From positions 124,001 to 188,000 of the forward strand of contig NZ_FTNK01000001.1 in assembly GCF_900156375.1 (NCBI RefSeq): a stretch of DNA of 64,000 nucleotides. The letters are read 5' to 3'. The position numbers and the translations under genes were made by a program. Numbering within the stretch: position 1 is the first letter of the stretch; each line of letters starts with the position of its first letter. Source of the stretch: Paenibacillus macquariensis. Its GTDB lineage: Bacteria > Bacillota > Bacilli > Paenibacillales > Paenibacillaceae. The notes beneath the pieces were generated by a model. That model did not search any database and was not told the DNA's origin. It saw only the letters and a program-made list of their open reading frames with translations. Of the stretch, positions 25,757-34,575 are shown one piece after another.

Positions 25757-26449
25757 TTAAAAGTGTTCAACTAAGAAAGGACTCTTGATTGCAAATCCTT
25801 CCGCAAAAGGTACCAATCTGCGTTGACCCACCAATCTATCTCTCGATTTCACACGCTCAATATATCCTTGATTAAGAGGTGTAACTACCGTTTCTGACTC
25901 TGACTTTTCAAACTGGGATCGATAACATGACAGAGCCTTCTCCTTCATGTCATATTGCTTCGAAATATCCACAATAAGATCAGCTTTCCCTAGATCGTTA
26001 ATGAAATAGAAATATAATTGTTCCACATTCACAAAAGGACTCTCCGGCATGTACCGCCGGAGTTTTGCATTAAACACAGCCTCTTCTACTAGCTTACTAC
26101 AAGCGACATGATCTGGATGTCTATCCTCCCAGTATGGTGCAAATATGATCCGAGGCGCATGAGCACGAATTTCTTCCGTTACGGCCTTCACGTTGTCCGG
26201 AGTCATAAATAAACCACGGTCTGGAAGTCCCAGATTACTCCGTGAAGTCAACTTCAATACTTTACCCGCTTCTTCTGCCTCTTGCTTACGAGTCTCCACT
26301 GTCCCATTGGAGGACATTTCCGCAAAAGTCAAATCACAAATCCCTACACGATAACCCGCCTCAACATGTTTATAAATCGTACCTGCCATCCCAATCTCTA
26401 CGTCATCTGCATGTGCACCGAACACGAGGATATCAAGTTGCTCTGTCAT
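25757..26449 (-). CDS. bshB1: bacillithiol biosynthesis deacetylase
   Basis: This 230-residue LmbE-like zinc deacetylase removes acetate from GlcNAc-malate, the second bacillithiol step. Zinc ligands are in [10 protein letters not shown] (residues about 11-20) and EDRHPDHVA (about 107-115). It overlaps mgsA by 4 nt and precedes bshA by 110 nt. Length and neighbourhood match BshB1 rather than the second paralogue BshB2. Confidence 0.95.
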   Translation of the reverse strand: MTEQLDILVFGAHADDVEIGMAGTIYKHVEAGYRVGICDLTFAEMSSNGTVETRKQEAEEAGKVLKLTSRSNLGLPDRGLFMTPDNVKAVTEEIRAHAPRIIFAPYWEDRHPDHVACSKLVEEAVFNAKLRRYMPESPFVNVEQLYFYFINDLGKADLIVDISKQYDMKEKALSCYRSQFEKSESETVVTPLNQGYIERVKSRDRLVGQRRLVPFAEGFAIKSPFLVEHF

Positions 26450-26868
26450 AGCTCTTCACTAATGGGCTTGTACTTATGTACGAGGTCACGCCACGCAAAA
26501 TCACCACGATCTAATGCCTTCACCAGAATTTCTGCTGTTGCAATATTCGTTGCTAAAGGTATGCCCTGAACATCGCAAAGACGAAGAAGCGCATTAATAT
26601 CCGGCTCATGTGGTTGTGCCATAAGTGGGTCTCTTAAGAATATAATAAGGTCCATCTCATTTTGGGCTACAAGTGCACCAATTTGTTGATCTCCACCCAG
26701 TGGGCCAGACATGAATCTATGGATTTTCAAATCCGTGTTTTCCATAATTCTTAGTCCTGTGGTACCTGTTGAATATAATTCATTTCCTTCAAAAACACGT
26801 TCATAAGCAATTACGAAATTAACCATTTCTTCCTTCTTGCGGTCATGTGCTATAAATGCAATTTTCAT
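26446..26868 (-). CDS. mgsA: methylglyoxal synthase
   Basis: The product converts dihydroxyacetone phosphate to methylglyoxal and phosphate. From the ATG at 26868 (AGGAG upstream) it begins [16 protein letters not shown]. It contains [11 protein letters not shown] (phosphate binding), the catalytic Asp in [14 protein letters not shown], and [12 protein letters not shown]. An upstream in-frame GTG at 26880 overlaps the ribosome site. Placement beside bacillithiol genes is physiologically sensible because bacillithiol detoxifies methylglyoxal. Confidence 0.96.
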   Translation of the reverse strand: MKIAFIAHDRKKEEMVNFVIAYERVFEGNELYSTGTTGLRIMENTDLKIHRFMSGPLGGDQQIGALVAQNEMDLIIFLRDPLMAQPHEPDINALLRLCDVQGIPLATNIATAEILVKALDRGDFAWRDLVHKYKPISEEL

Positions 26869-26886
26869 AGTTTCTATCACTCCTAG

Positions 26887-27690
26887 TTAGTCGATGAATT
26901 GATCAAATCCGTATACAAGTCCGGTGTACTCCATCACTTTTTGAATGCCTACTTTAACCCCTGGCATATATCCAGCGCGTTCATATGAATCATGACGAAT
27001 TTTGAGTGTCTGGCCATATCCGCCGAATATCACTTCCTGTTGAGCAAAGACCCCTGGTAAACGTACGCTATGAATTCTAAATCCATTGTAGTAACCGCCA
27101 CGTGCGCCTTCAAGGATCTCTTCTTCATTCGGGTTTCCTTGGCGAAGCTCCTGACGATTCTCAACAATCATTTCAGCTGTTTTGATTGCTGTTCCTGAAG
27201 GTGCATCTAACTTCTGATCACCATGAGTCTCAATAATCTCAACATGCGGGAAGTACTTACTAGCTTGCGCTGCAAATTTCATCATCAAGATAGCACCAAT
27301 TGAGAAATTCGGAGCAATCAATCCACCGATCTCCTTCTCTATACACAGCTTGTCCAGTTCCTTGATTTGTTCCGGTGTAAACCCCGTTGTTCCAATCACC
27401 GGACGTACCCCATGTTTAATCGCCAGTAACGTATTACTATACGCAGTTTGTGGCGTAGTAAAGTCAACCATAACATCAGGCTTACACTCAACAAAAGCAA
27501 GTTCCATATCTGAAGTGACGATAATGCCACTTGCTGGTAGCCCTACAAGGCTACCAGCATCCACTTCACCATCAGAGCGGCCTACTGCTGCAACTAATTC
27601 AAGTTCTTTATCCTCTAGAACTAACTTAACAACTTCTCTTCCCATACGGCCTCCGGCACCTACGACCGCTACTCTAATTGGATTTGACAT
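26887..27690 (-). CDS. dapB: 4-hydroxy-tetrahydrodipicolinate reductase
   Basis: The product reduces the DapA product with NAD(P)H in lysine and diaminopimelate synthesis; the pathway also feeds spore dipicolinate. It has VVGAGGRMGREV at the N-terminus, DFTTPQTA, GTTGFT, APNFSIGAILM and the catalytic block ETHGDQKLDAPSGTA. The frame is open from 27720, but GAGGGAG is spaced for the ATG at 27690 (MSNPIRVAVVG), which matches the family start. The order TPR-dapB-mgsA follows the ypjD-dapB-mgsA order of B. subtilis. Confidence 0.96.
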   Translation of the reverse strand: MSNPIRVAVVGAGGRMGREVVKLVLEDKELELVAAVGRSDGEVDAGSLVGLPASGIIVTSDMELAFVECKPDVMVDFTTPQTAYSNTLLAIKHGVRPVIGTTGFTPEQIKELDKLCIEKEIGGLIAPNFSIGAILMMKFAAQASKYFPHVEIIETHGDQKLDAPSGTAIKTAEMIVENRQELRQGNPNEEEILEGARGGYYNGFRIHSVRLPGVFAQQEVIFGGYGQTLKIRHDSYERAGYMPGVKVGIQKVMEYTGLVYGFDQFID

Positions 27691-27712
27691 AAGTCCCATC
27701 TCCCTCGTGTTC

Positions 27713-28252
27713 TTACTCATTTAATGAATCGTTTATATACTTTCTAAATCTTTTTTTTAATTGTTCTAACAATTTATCGAGACCTTGCTCTGCTGGCATG
27801 AGATAGAGCCCTTCTTTTAACGTCGAGATCGCAGCCGCATGTTCATTCAGCTCACTATAAGTTAGAGCTAACCACACGTACGCTTCAGCATTTAACGGAT
27901 CGAGTGCTATCGCTTCCTTTAACAGAAACACGACTTGATAAAGATTAACAACAGAAGTACCGCTCATCCTATCCATTTGTTTCTTGGACTCATGCACCAG
28001 TTGTATGGCTTTAAGATGCTGCAAATAATATTTATAAATGATTTTCCCCGGCGCAAGTTCAAGTGCTTTTTCAGCATGTTCAATTCCTTTATCGATCCTG
28101 TTATTGCGAGCATAGGTAATCGAGCATTTATAATGAATCTCAGCGTCAGCCGGGTTAATAGCGATGGCTTCTTCAAAAAGACGAATGGCTTCCAAAAAGT
28201 CATTTTGTAAAATACAATGATACGCCTGTTGAACATAGTCTTCCGATTTCAT
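27713..28252 (-). CDS. tetratricopeptide-repeat protein
   Basis: This 179-residue protein is built of helical repeats. Clear TPR units are FLEAIRLFEEAIAINPADAE (about residues 19-38), IDKGIEHAEKALELAPGKI, LLKEAIALDPLNAEAYVWLA and HAAAISTLKEGLYLMPAEQG. There is no signal or membrane segment. Its function is unknown and it probably acts as a scaffold. It sits between the MazG-like gene and dapB, a slot with no counterpart in the B. subtilis cluster. Confidence 0.8.
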   Translation of the reverse strand: MKSEDYVQQAYHCILQNDFLEAIRLFEEAIAINPADAEIHYKCSITYARNNRIDKGIEHAEKALELAPGKIIYKYYLQHLKAIQLVHESKKQMDRMSGTSVVNLYQVVFLLKEAIALDPLNAEAYVWLALTYSELNEHAAAISTLKEGLYLMPAEQGLDKLLEQLKKRFRKYINDSLNE

Positions 28253-28302
28253 AGCTGTTCACACCTTCAAAATAGGTTTTACTACAGCATATGTCAAGAT
28301 CA

Positions 28303-28632
28303 TTAATCGGTGTTTTTCAAGGTCCAACGATTAGCATCACGCGTATTAAATTTATGCATGACAGAGTCATGTGCTTTACTTAGATCAATACCTAGTGAAT
28401 TTGCAAAACACATCGTTATGAACATAATATCTCCAAGCTCTAGTTCAATCGAATTATCTTCTTCACTTGGTTTCTTTGGTTTTTCACCAAATTGATGATT
28501 CACCTCACGGGCTAATTCGCCTACTTCTTCCGACATTCGCGCTAACATCGATAATGGACTGAAATACCCTTCTTTAAATTGTGATATGTAGAGGTCCACT
28601 TCTCGTTGCATTTCCGCCAAAGATTTCTCCAT
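28303..28632 (-). CDS. MazG-like nucleotide pyrophosphohydrolase (YpjD-type)
   Basis: From the ATG at 28632 (AAAGGGG upstream; the frame is open from 28692) this is a protein of about 109 residues. It has the all-alpha NTP-PPase pattern: SMLARMSEEVGELAREV (ExxE), then ELELGDIMFITMCFANSLG (E/D metal ligands) and KFNTRDANRW. The family hydrolyses nucleoside triphosphates to monophosphate and PPi, often as house-cleaning. B. subtilis ypjD occupies the same position ahead of dapB. Confidence 0.88.
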   Translation of the reverse strand: MEKSLAEMQREVDLYISQFKEGYFSPLSMLARMSEEVGELAREVNHQFGEKPKKPSEEDNSIELELGDIMFITMCFANSLGIDLSKAHDSVMHKFNTRDANRWTLKNTD

Positions 28633-28815
28633 ATTTGAACCAATCCCCTTTAGTGAAATACTTGTGACTATATTGGATTTTCTCGTAATCATTTTACTCC
28701 AAATGTCATATTAAAGCTATTTTGAAACAAATATTTTTATTAAGTAGCCTGAACAGGTATACTATTGATGACAAAAAAATCTAGGTTTTTCCTAATTATG
28801 AAAAGTGAGGATCCT

Positions 28816-29685
28816 ATGAAATTAACCACCATCGTTACACAGCTCAAAATGATCATACCTATTATTGTAGGTACCGCTATTTACGCCTTTGGTCTTCTCT
28901 ACTTCATTATTCCTAACCAATTAATGGAGGGGGGAATCACTGGGGTTACAATCTTGCTTAATTATGCTTTCCAAATTCCACCTGCTTTATCTACGTTTAT
29001 CCTAAATATCCCGCTGTTCATACTGGGATGGATGGTATTAGGAAAGAAGCAGATGGTCTATTCTGGCGTCGGAATCTTATCTTTGACTTTTTTTCTATGG
29101 TTTTTCGAGATATTGATTCATCGCGGTTTAATATCTCCCTTTGTGACGCAATATGATTACATTCTCGCCTCCCTGTATGCTGGAGTAACACTTGGCGCAG
29201 GCCTTGGAATTGTATTCCGCTTCGGGGGTACTACCGGGGGATCAGACATCGTCGCAAGAATATGCAATCGTAAATTAGGCTGGAGTATGGGGCAAGTCAT
29301 TCTCGCACTGGATATCATCATCATCGGTGCATCCTTGTTCTTCATTCCAAAGGAGAAAATATTATATACTTTCGTTGCGGTCTATATTGCTTCGAAAGTC
29401 ATTGATTTCATCCAAGAAGGAGCTTACGCTGCAAAAGCTTTCACTATCATTAGTGACCATGCACCAGAAATAGCAGATTTGATCACGAAAGAAATGGATC
29501 GAGGCGTAACCCTTATTCCAGCGATTGGTGCCTATTCAAAGCAAGCCAAATATATGGTCTACTGTGTTGTCTCTAGACAAGAAATTCGACGTTTGAGTCT
29601 CATTGTAAAGTCCTTAGACCCCAAGGCCTTTGTGATCATAAACGATGTCCATGATGTACATGGTGAAGGCTTTAGGGAGGAATAG
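28816..29685 (+). CDS. YitT-family membrane protein (YpjC-like)
   Basis: The product has five to six N-terminal transmembrane helices (DUF161) containing GGITGVTILLNY and FGGTTGGSDIVARI. A soluble C-terminal DUF2179 domain follows (KAFTIISDHAPEIADLITKE, then GVTLIPAIGAYS). The frame opens at 28765, but GTGAGG is best placed for the ATG at 28816. Function is unknown. It is the only plus-strand gene between 6.8 and 64 kb, though it sits where B. subtilis has ypjC. Confidence 0.88.
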   Translation: MKLTTIVTQLKMIIPIIVGTAIYAFGLLYFIIPNQLMEGGITGVTILLNYAFQIPPALSTFILNIPLFILGWMVLGKKQMVYSGVGILSLTFFLWFFEILIHRGLISPFVTQYDYILASLYAGVTLGAGLGIVFRFGGTTGGSDIVARICNRKLGWSMGQVILALDIIIIGASLFFIPKEKILYTFVAVYIASKVIDFIQEGAYAAKAFTIISDHAPEIADLITKEMDRGVTLIPAIGAYSKQAKYMVYCVVSRQEIRRLSLIVKSLDPKAFVIINDVHDVHGEGFREE

Positions 29686-29725
29686 CATATTAATTGAAAG
29701 TATTACTTTCTAATATTATAAACAA

Positions 29726-29768
29726 GGTCGCTTCAACAAGCATGGATAACGATGCCTGTTGAAGCGAC
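29726..29768. terminator. bidirectional terminator between the YitT gene and ypjB
   Basis: GGTCGCTTCAACA (29726-29738) pairs with TGTTGAAGCGACC (29756-29768), with an inner GCAT/ATGC extension, between two converging genes. The TTCTTT on the right and the poorer tract on the left make it strongest for the plus strand. Confidence 0.85.
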
Positions 29769-29774
29769 CCTTCT

Positions 29775-30623
29775 TTAAATCTTAGGTGGTGGAAGAGCCT
29801 TCATACTGGTCTGTTCCCCTCGATACTTACGATAACCAACATAGGATAAGATTGAGACTATAAATAATGCTCCGATCCAGAGCCCCTTATTAAACATATT
29901 ATATTGAATTTGAGGAGCAAACGCAGGTTCATCCTTCTTTTTTCCAAATAACGTATTAAAATGCTCTTCACCTTGTGAAATCATACTCCGTATCGCTTCG
30001 GGATTCGAAGTTGTCGTGTTAGTTACCCCCCCTGCGTACGAGATCCACGAATCGATCATATTAACCTCAAAAGGTTTCTTTTGTATAACAATAGCGGGAC
30101 GAATCAATTCATAATGAGTTTGAAGGCTATCATAAGCTTGTTTCAAACCCTCTTTATTATTCAAATTAAATTGACTCTGCATCGTACTCAAGTCCTCACG
30201 CACCACTTTATAATATTGATGCCATAAGGGTTGTTGTCTATTACTTAGACTATCTGCTGCTAACCGTAATTTCGCTATCGCTTGTAACCACAGCTCCGGT
30301 TGAAGTGTCGCTTGAGCTGTTGCTATTTTCACTTCTACAATACACTCTGCAAGAGCATGAATCCCCTCAACTTCAGTTAGCCCTTGAAATGATGATGAAG
30401 TAAATAATTTCTCGATTTGTTCTGTTTCCAGGCGAACTTTCGTTATGTTACCATCTACAACATCACGATATAACGTCTCTACAGCCTCACTTAGCTGTCC
30501 AGCCTGCTTAGAAGGCAGTGATGATGATTCATCCGCCCAGATCATGTGATAATCAGGCATGAAGACGATGATGAAGACAACCAACATCGTTAATAATGGA
30601 TGAGATATGAATTTACGTGACAT
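29775..30623 (-). CDS. ypjB: sporulation protein YpjB
   Basis: This 282-residue protein has an N-terminal signal or anchor (about residues 9-26). A helical extracytoplasmic domain follows (LSEAVETLYRDVVDGNITKV, LRLAADSLSNRQQPLWHQYY, PAIVIQKKPFEVNMIDSWIS). A C-terminal transmembrane helix at about 250-267 precedes a basic tail. The layout and position next to ypjA and qcr match B. subtilis YpjB, whose mutant has a mild sporulation phenotype. The molecular role is unknown. Confidence 0.82.
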   Translation of the reverse strand: MSRKFISHPLLTMLVVFIIVFMPDYHMIWADESSSLPSKQAGQLSEAVETLYRDVVDGNITKVRLETEQIEKLFTSSSFQGLTEVEGIHALAECIVEVKIATAQATLQPELWLQAIAKLRLAADSLSNRQQPLWHQYYKVVREDLSTMQSQFNLNNKEGLKQAYDSLQTHYELIRPAIVIQKKPFEVNMIDSWISYAGGVTNTTTSNPEAIRSMISQGEEHFNTLFGKKKDEPAFAPQIQYNMFNKGLWIGALFIVSILSYVGYRKYRGEQTSMKALPPPKI

Positions 30624-30713
30624 GGGACATCCCTCCTACCGTATATGTATGGTAAGAGGGATGTATATAGAACAAACTGCCTCAAATTCGACTATTCACC
30701 TTTAGCAATTCCC

Positions 30714-31352
30714 CTAAGCTCTGCGAGTATCCCGTCTAGCTAATCTTAAAGTTATCCAAGATACAATAACACTAAAGATTGTAAGTCCAATTGTGAAGTT
30801 CTGGACGGCGGTTAAATTATCACTCAACACACTAGGAAGCCAAGGATAAATACCATACGAATAATCGATGAAGTCATTTAATAGTGTCCAAGCAGCAGCA
30901 CCTATCAACACACTCGTATTGAACCCAAAGAAGCGCACATATAGAAGAGCCTCAATAACCATCGCTGTATGAGATACTACTAACATCCAGTCTTGCCATT
31001 GGAGTACATCCCCTTGATATTGACCCGCAAATATCATACTACTTGCCCATAAACCATACTTCACTGAAGTAACCACAGCTAACGATTCAAATAAATAGCG
31101 AATTTGATTACCCCACATCGAACGAGGCTTGTACAATAAGCATCCTATACCTATCGTAAAGAATAAGCTTGCGGTTGGGCTATCTGGAACAAATACAATT
31201 AACCATGAAGCATAATTCTCTAATGTATAAGCCATTTGATTGCCATACCATATGTATCCGTAGATCGTTCCAATCACATTACATATAAACAAGAGCCATA
31301 GGAATTTACGATTACATAGAAAAGATCGGCTCCACAAATAAGAAATCGACAC
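30714..31352 (-). CDS. ypjA: DUF1405 membrane protein (YpjA)
   Basis: This 212-residue integral membrane protein has about six to seven hydrophobic helices and Trp-rich loops (GYIWYGNQMAYTL, WLIVFVPDSPTASLFF, WTLLNDFIDYSYGIYPWLP). The start is GTG at 31352, with AAGGAGG 8 nt upstream. Function is unknown; conserved linkage to qcrABC in Bacillales suggests a respiratory or membrane role. It ends 90 nt before ypjB. Confidence 0.85.
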   Translation of the reverse strand: MSISYLWSRSFLCNRKFLWLLFICNVIGTIYGYIWYGNQMAYTLENYASWLIVFVPDSPTASLFFTIGIGCLLYKPRSMWGNQIRYLFESLAVVTSVKYGLWASSMIFAGQYQGDVLQWQDWMLVVSHTAMVIEALLYVRFFGFNTSVLIGAAAWTLLNDFIDYSYGIYPWLPSVLSDNLTAVQNFTIGLTIFSVIVSWITLRLARRDTRRA

Positions 31353-31504
31353 CCTTTGTTCCTCCTTAAAAAGTAAGTTAAGCGCTTAATTGATCATATC
31401 CCGCATGAGGATGCAGCTACACCGTTCATTAATGGGCGGGTACCCATCTCTGTCGAAATATTAAGAAGTAGCCTATCGAGTGAAACGTTACTTTCTTATA
31501 TTTC

Positions 31505-31540
31505 CAAAAAGAACCTGATCGTTTAACCCGATCAGGTTCT
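31505..31540 (-). terminator. terminator of the qcrABC operon
   Basis: GAACCTGATCG (31511-31521) pairs with CGATCAGGTTC (31529-31539), with a 7-nt loop and TTTTT on the minus strand, immediately after the qcrC stop at 31558. It is also complementary enough to act weakly in the other direction. Confidence 0.92.
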
Positions 31541-31557
31541 CATCTTATTATATCCTA

Positions 31558-32433
31558 CTATTCTGCTTTTTGTTTCGCAAGCCATTCAGCTAGATGATCA
31601 ACATCTTTATCTGTTAGACCAGCAGCAATAGCATTATCGTACATAGGAGGCATCTTACCATCGCCATAACCTTCTTTAATAATGGTTAAGATCGCATCTT
31701 TGTCATGTACTTCACCGATACCACGTAAAGACGGGCCAGCTGCACCCTTCATATCCGCTGCATGACAAGTAATACAACCTGCCTTTTTATAAGATTCCAT
31801 AGCTACATCTTCCTTTTCTACAATGGCAACCTCTTTTGTTGCAATTGCATTTGTAGTCGGAAGACCCTTAGCACGTTTCTCTCTTGCTTCTTCCTCACGT
31901 TGGATATGCTCTGCTTTCTGACCGGTAGCTTCCATTTCGTTAGAGTAATGGGTCCAAGCACCGTTTGTCAGATATACAATCGCCATAATCGCAAGGATCA
32001 TAAGTGAAGATGTGATAGGTCTGCGATAGAAACGTCTTTCCTTCCCTGTATCTAGGAAAGGAGCGAGTAACAATGCGCCGAAAGCTACCCCTGTGACACC
32101 AATAACTCCAAGAACCACATAATCGCCTGAGGCATAAGGTAGTTTCAAATATTCATAAAGAAACAAGAAATACCAGTCTGGCATCGGGATAATCGTTGCA
32201 CTTGGATTTGCTGGAAAGCCTAGTGGAGCCGGTTCAGCAATCGTTAGGACTAAGAATCCCACTAGAAAGACAACTCCAACCATCCATTCTTTCAACAAAA
32301 AGTTAGGGATGAACGCTTCTGATTTACCAGGGTATGCCGTGTAATCAGGTGGCACAATAAAACCTTTGGATTTCTTAACTCGCGAATCACCAACAAAGAC
32401 AATTTTTTCGTCCGATTTTTTTCCGTGCGCCAT
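31558..32433 (-). CDS. qcrC: menaquinol:cytochrome c reductase, cytochrome b/c subunit
   Basis: This subunit-IV-like membrane part has helices at about 50-68, 105-127 and 140-156, with the PDWYFLFLYEYL quinol-site loop. It is fused to a C-terminal c-type cytochrome with heme motif C220-I-T-C223-H224 and distal Met in DGKMPPM. Such fusion is typical of Bacillales bc complexes. It passes electrons from menaquinol via heme c toward cytochrome c. The start is ATG at 32433 with GGGAGGT; it lies 18 nt after qcrB. Confidence 0.96.
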   Translation of the reverse strand: MAHGKKSDEKIVFVGDSRVKKSKGFIVPPDYTAYPGKSEAFIPNFLLKEWMVGVVFLVGFLVLTIAEPAPLGFPANPSATIIPMPDWYFLFLYEYLKLPYASGDYVVLGVIGVTGVAFGALLLAPFLDTGKERRFYRRPITSSLMILAIMAIVYLTNGAWTHYSNEMEATGQKAEHIQREEEAREKRAKGLPTTNAIATKEVAIVEKEDVAMESYKKAGCITCHAADMKGAAGPSLRGIGEVHDKDAILTIIKEGYGDGKMPPMYDNAIAAGLTDKDVDHLAEWLAKQKAE

Positions 32434-32451
32434 CAAAATACCTCCCTTCTA

Positions 32452-33123
32452 TTATAGTGGACCGGAAATCCCTTGTCTGCGGATCATGATAAAATGTCCA
32501 ACCAACAGAGTTAACAGTACAGCCGGGAGGAAAAATACATGAAGGGCAAAGAACCGAGTTAACGTCTGAGCGCCAACAATTGTACCGCCTTGCATTAATT
32601 CCTTCAAAACAGGTCCTAAATATGGAACAGAGTTTGCAATTTCCATCGTAACTTTCGTTGCAAAATATGCCTTGTTATCCCAAGGAAGTAAATAACCTGT
32701 TAATCCCAGACCAAGCATTACGAAGAATATAAGCATACCTACAACCCAGTTCATTTCACGAGGGGCTTTGTAGGAGCCAGTAAAGAATACACGCATGGTA
32801 TGTAAGAACATCATTACAATTACTAAACTCGCACCCCAATGGTGCATACCGCGTACGATTTGACCAAATGCAACCTGTGTCTGTAAATACTCAACACTGT
32901 TGTATGCATTGATAATATCTGGTACGTAATACATTGTCAGGAACATACCTGACAAAATCTGAATGACGGTAATGAAAAATGTCAATCCACCGAAGCAGTA
33001 AACAAATGCAGAGAAATGATGCGCCGGATTTACGTGTTCCGGTACTTCATGATCCGCGACGTCTCTCCATATCGGCGTGACATCGAGACGTTCGTCAATC
33101 CAGTTATAGATATTCTTAAACAT
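32452..33123 (-). CDS. qcrB: menaquinol:cytochrome c reductase, cytochrome b subunit
   Basis: This 223-residue b6-type cytochrome has four transmembrane helices. Heme-ligating histidines lie in GMHHWGASLVIVMMFLH and FALHVFFLPAVLL. Cys43 (in VYCFGGLTFF) matches the cysteine that covalently holds the extra heme c(i) in Bacillus QcrB. AGGAGG precedes the ATG. It is the second gene of qcrABC. Confidence 0.97.
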   Translation of the reverse strand: MFKNIYNWIDERLDVTPIWRDVADHEVPEHVNPAHHFSAFVYCFGGLTFFITVIQILSGMFLTMYYVPDIINAYNSVEYLQTQVAFGQIVRGMHHWGASLVIVMMFLHTMRVFFTGSYKAPREMNWVVGMLIFFVMLGLGLTGYLLPWDNKAYFATKVTMEIANSVPYLGPVLKELMQGGTIVGAQTLTRFFALHVFFLPAVLLTLLVGHFIMIRRQGISGPL

Positions 33124-33139
33124 CCGAAATTTTCGCCTC

Positions 33140-33685
33140 CTATTTCACTTCCGTATTTGGCTCAGTACTACCTAGATAGACCCAACCATTCTCGATCTTA
33201 ATCTTGTACGTGTCGAGTGGTTTAGGAGAAACTGCTAAGTTCTTACCGACGTTAGTATAACGAGCGCCGTGGCAAGGACAGTGGTATTCATCTGGGAAAT
33301 TCTTATCGTTATTCCATCCCACTGTACATCCCAAATGCTTACAAATGGGAGACAAAGCATAAATGTTACCTGTTTCATCCTTACGAATCCATGCAATTAA
33401 GTTTGCTGTACTAGGATACCAGCCATCTTGTTGCTTGAGTTCAAAGGTAAACTCTTGTGGTTCATTGGTAATCTTGCTAATTTCTGCCACTTTTACATAT
33501 GCACCATCAGTTTTCTTATGCAAAATAGGATCCACTGCAAAACGTACCATTGGCAAGATCGCACCTGCGGCCATATATGCCGTTGCTCCTCCCAAAGTAT
33601 ACGTTAGAAATTGTCGACGGGACATTTCTTTACGACTATTGGGTTGGTGCTCTTCTTCATGATGATCATTTCGGTTGTTTTCCAT
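33140..33685 (-). CDS. qcrA: Rieske iron-sulfur subunit of menaquinol:cytochrome c reductase
   Basis: The product holds the [2Fe-2S] Rieske centre with ligands in CKHLGC and CPCHGARY. Its N-terminus carries MSRRQFLTY followed by a hydrophobic helix, a twin-arginine-like membrane anchor. The frame is open from 33715, but AAAGGGGG 8 nt before the ATG at 33685 favours the shorter form (about 181 residues). It is the first gene of qcrABC, with a promoter at 33763-33791. Confidence 0.97.
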   Translation of the reverse strand: MENNRNDHHEEEHQPNSRKEMSRRQFLTYTLGGATAYMAAGAILPMVRFAVDPILHKKTDGAYVKVAEISKITNEPQEFTFELKQQDGWYPSTANLIAWIRKDETGNIYALSPICKHLGCTVGWNNDKNFPDEYHCPCHGARYTNVGKNLAVSPKPLDTYKIKIENGWVYLGSTEPNTEVK

Positions 33686-33762
33686 GTCTTCAACCCCCTT
33701 TTTCAACCCATTCATAGTTCATTTTCAATGATATTAATCACACAAATTACCAGGACATATTA

Positions 33763-33791
33763 ATAATATATTAGCCTATTAAGACCGTCAA
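33763..33791 (-). promoter_or_regulatory. sigma-A-type promoter of qcrABC
   Basis: On the minus strand TTGACG (33791-33786), a 17-nt spacer and TATTAT (33768-33763), about 78 nt upstream of the qcrA ATG. A second TATAAT lies slightly further upstream but lacks a good -35. Confidence 0.6.
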
Positions 33792-33838
33792 GAATTATAC
33801 ACATTTTCATGTCAACAAGAAAGATTTACATAAAAAAA

Positions 33839-33858
33839 TTGTTGAAATTTTGTCACAA
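33839..33858. promoter_or_regulatory. weak candidate Rex-type operator upstream of qcrA
   Basis: TTGTTGAAATTTTGTCACAA resembles the Rex consensus TTGTGA-N6-TCACAA but is 2 nt longer, with one half-site interrupted. It lies about 50 nt upstream of the qcr -35. The resemblance may be chance in AT-rich DNA. Confidence 0.25.
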
Positions 33859-33863
33859 TTGGG

Positions 33864-34298
33864 TCACCGCTTAGTCTTCCAGAGGCTTTCAACCTTGTCT
33901 TGAATAATAGAAGAAAGCACCGTCTGATCGTTCTCAAATAATGGCGCTAACTGTTGCTGTGACAGTATTAAATCACAATTTAACACTTTCGATTCTTCTA
34001 GTATTGTATCCGCTGTCATAATGATAGCATATTTGAACCCACTTTCTTTAACTCTATGACATAATTCATTCAACGATTTGGGAATTTCTTGATTTTGATA
34101 ATGAAAAGCCGGGTAGGTTACGATCCTTCCTTTATACCGTGTTTCAACTAAATCCATGAAATCACGTAATCTTTCTAATGAAGCCGTAGCTTCAACGGGA
34201 GATTCTAAACCCGTCAGACCCGTGAATGGAATTACACAGGTATCTAAATAGGGTTGTAACTCTGACCAAGACGCTTGAGATATCTCGCTGAACTTCAC
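33864..34298 (-). CDS. ypiF: DUF2487 family protein (YpiF)
   Basis: This protein of about 144 residues contains YLDTCVIPFTGLTGLESP and the DFMDLVETRYKGRIVTYPAF region of the YpiF family, found beside qcr in many Bacillales. AGAGAGG is correctly spaced for a GTG at 34298; the in-frame ATG at 34307 abuts the ribosome site. It is soluble. Function is unknown; the fixed linkage suggests a role in assembly or expression of the bc complex, but that is inference. Confidence 0.85.
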   Translation of the reverse strand: MKFSEISQASWSELQPYLDTCVIPFTGLTGLESPVEATASLERLRDFMDLVETRYKGRIVTYPAFHYQNQEIPKSLNELCHRVKESGFKYAIIMTADTILEESKVLNCDLILSQQQLAPLFENDQTVLSSIIQDKVESLWKTKR

Positions 34299-34371
34299 AC
34301 TAGTCATCCTCTCTATTTCTTCATACCCTTTAATTTAAACTAAAAAAGAAGAAATGCATAGATGCACTTCT

Positions 34372-34551
34372 TCATTCTAAAGATTTAAGTTCATCTGTCA
34401 GTTCAGTAAATGCCATCTTATCTCCATTAGCTAAAGCGCTGTCAATTCCCTTGTAGAGCTCTGCCCTACGATGTTTACGTATGCATTCGTCCCAGACCAT
34501 CTCAGCAGCTAATCCCAACATGACTTCGTAAGTAACTTTCAACTTATCCAA
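34372..34551 (-). CDS. 59-residue free-standing IDEAL-domain protein
   Basis: This short gene starts at TTG 34551, with GGAGGTG (complement of 34558-34564) ideally placed. It encodes MDKLKVTYEVMLGLAAEMVW at the start and ends in GIDSALANGDKMAFTELTDE plus LKSLE. The I-D-x-A-L...D...F..L...L pattern is the IDEAL domain, found at the C-terminus of B. subtilis YpiB and in a few small proteins. The position next to ypiF is where ypiB lies in B. subtilis, so this looks like a YpiB remnant or stand-alone domain lacking the UPF0302 part. Confidence 0.8.
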   Translation of the reverse strand: MDKLKVTYEVMLGLAAEMVWDECIRKHRRAELYKGIDSALANGDKMAFTELTDELKSLE

Positions 34552-34575
34552 TTGGATGCACCTCCAAACGAATGG

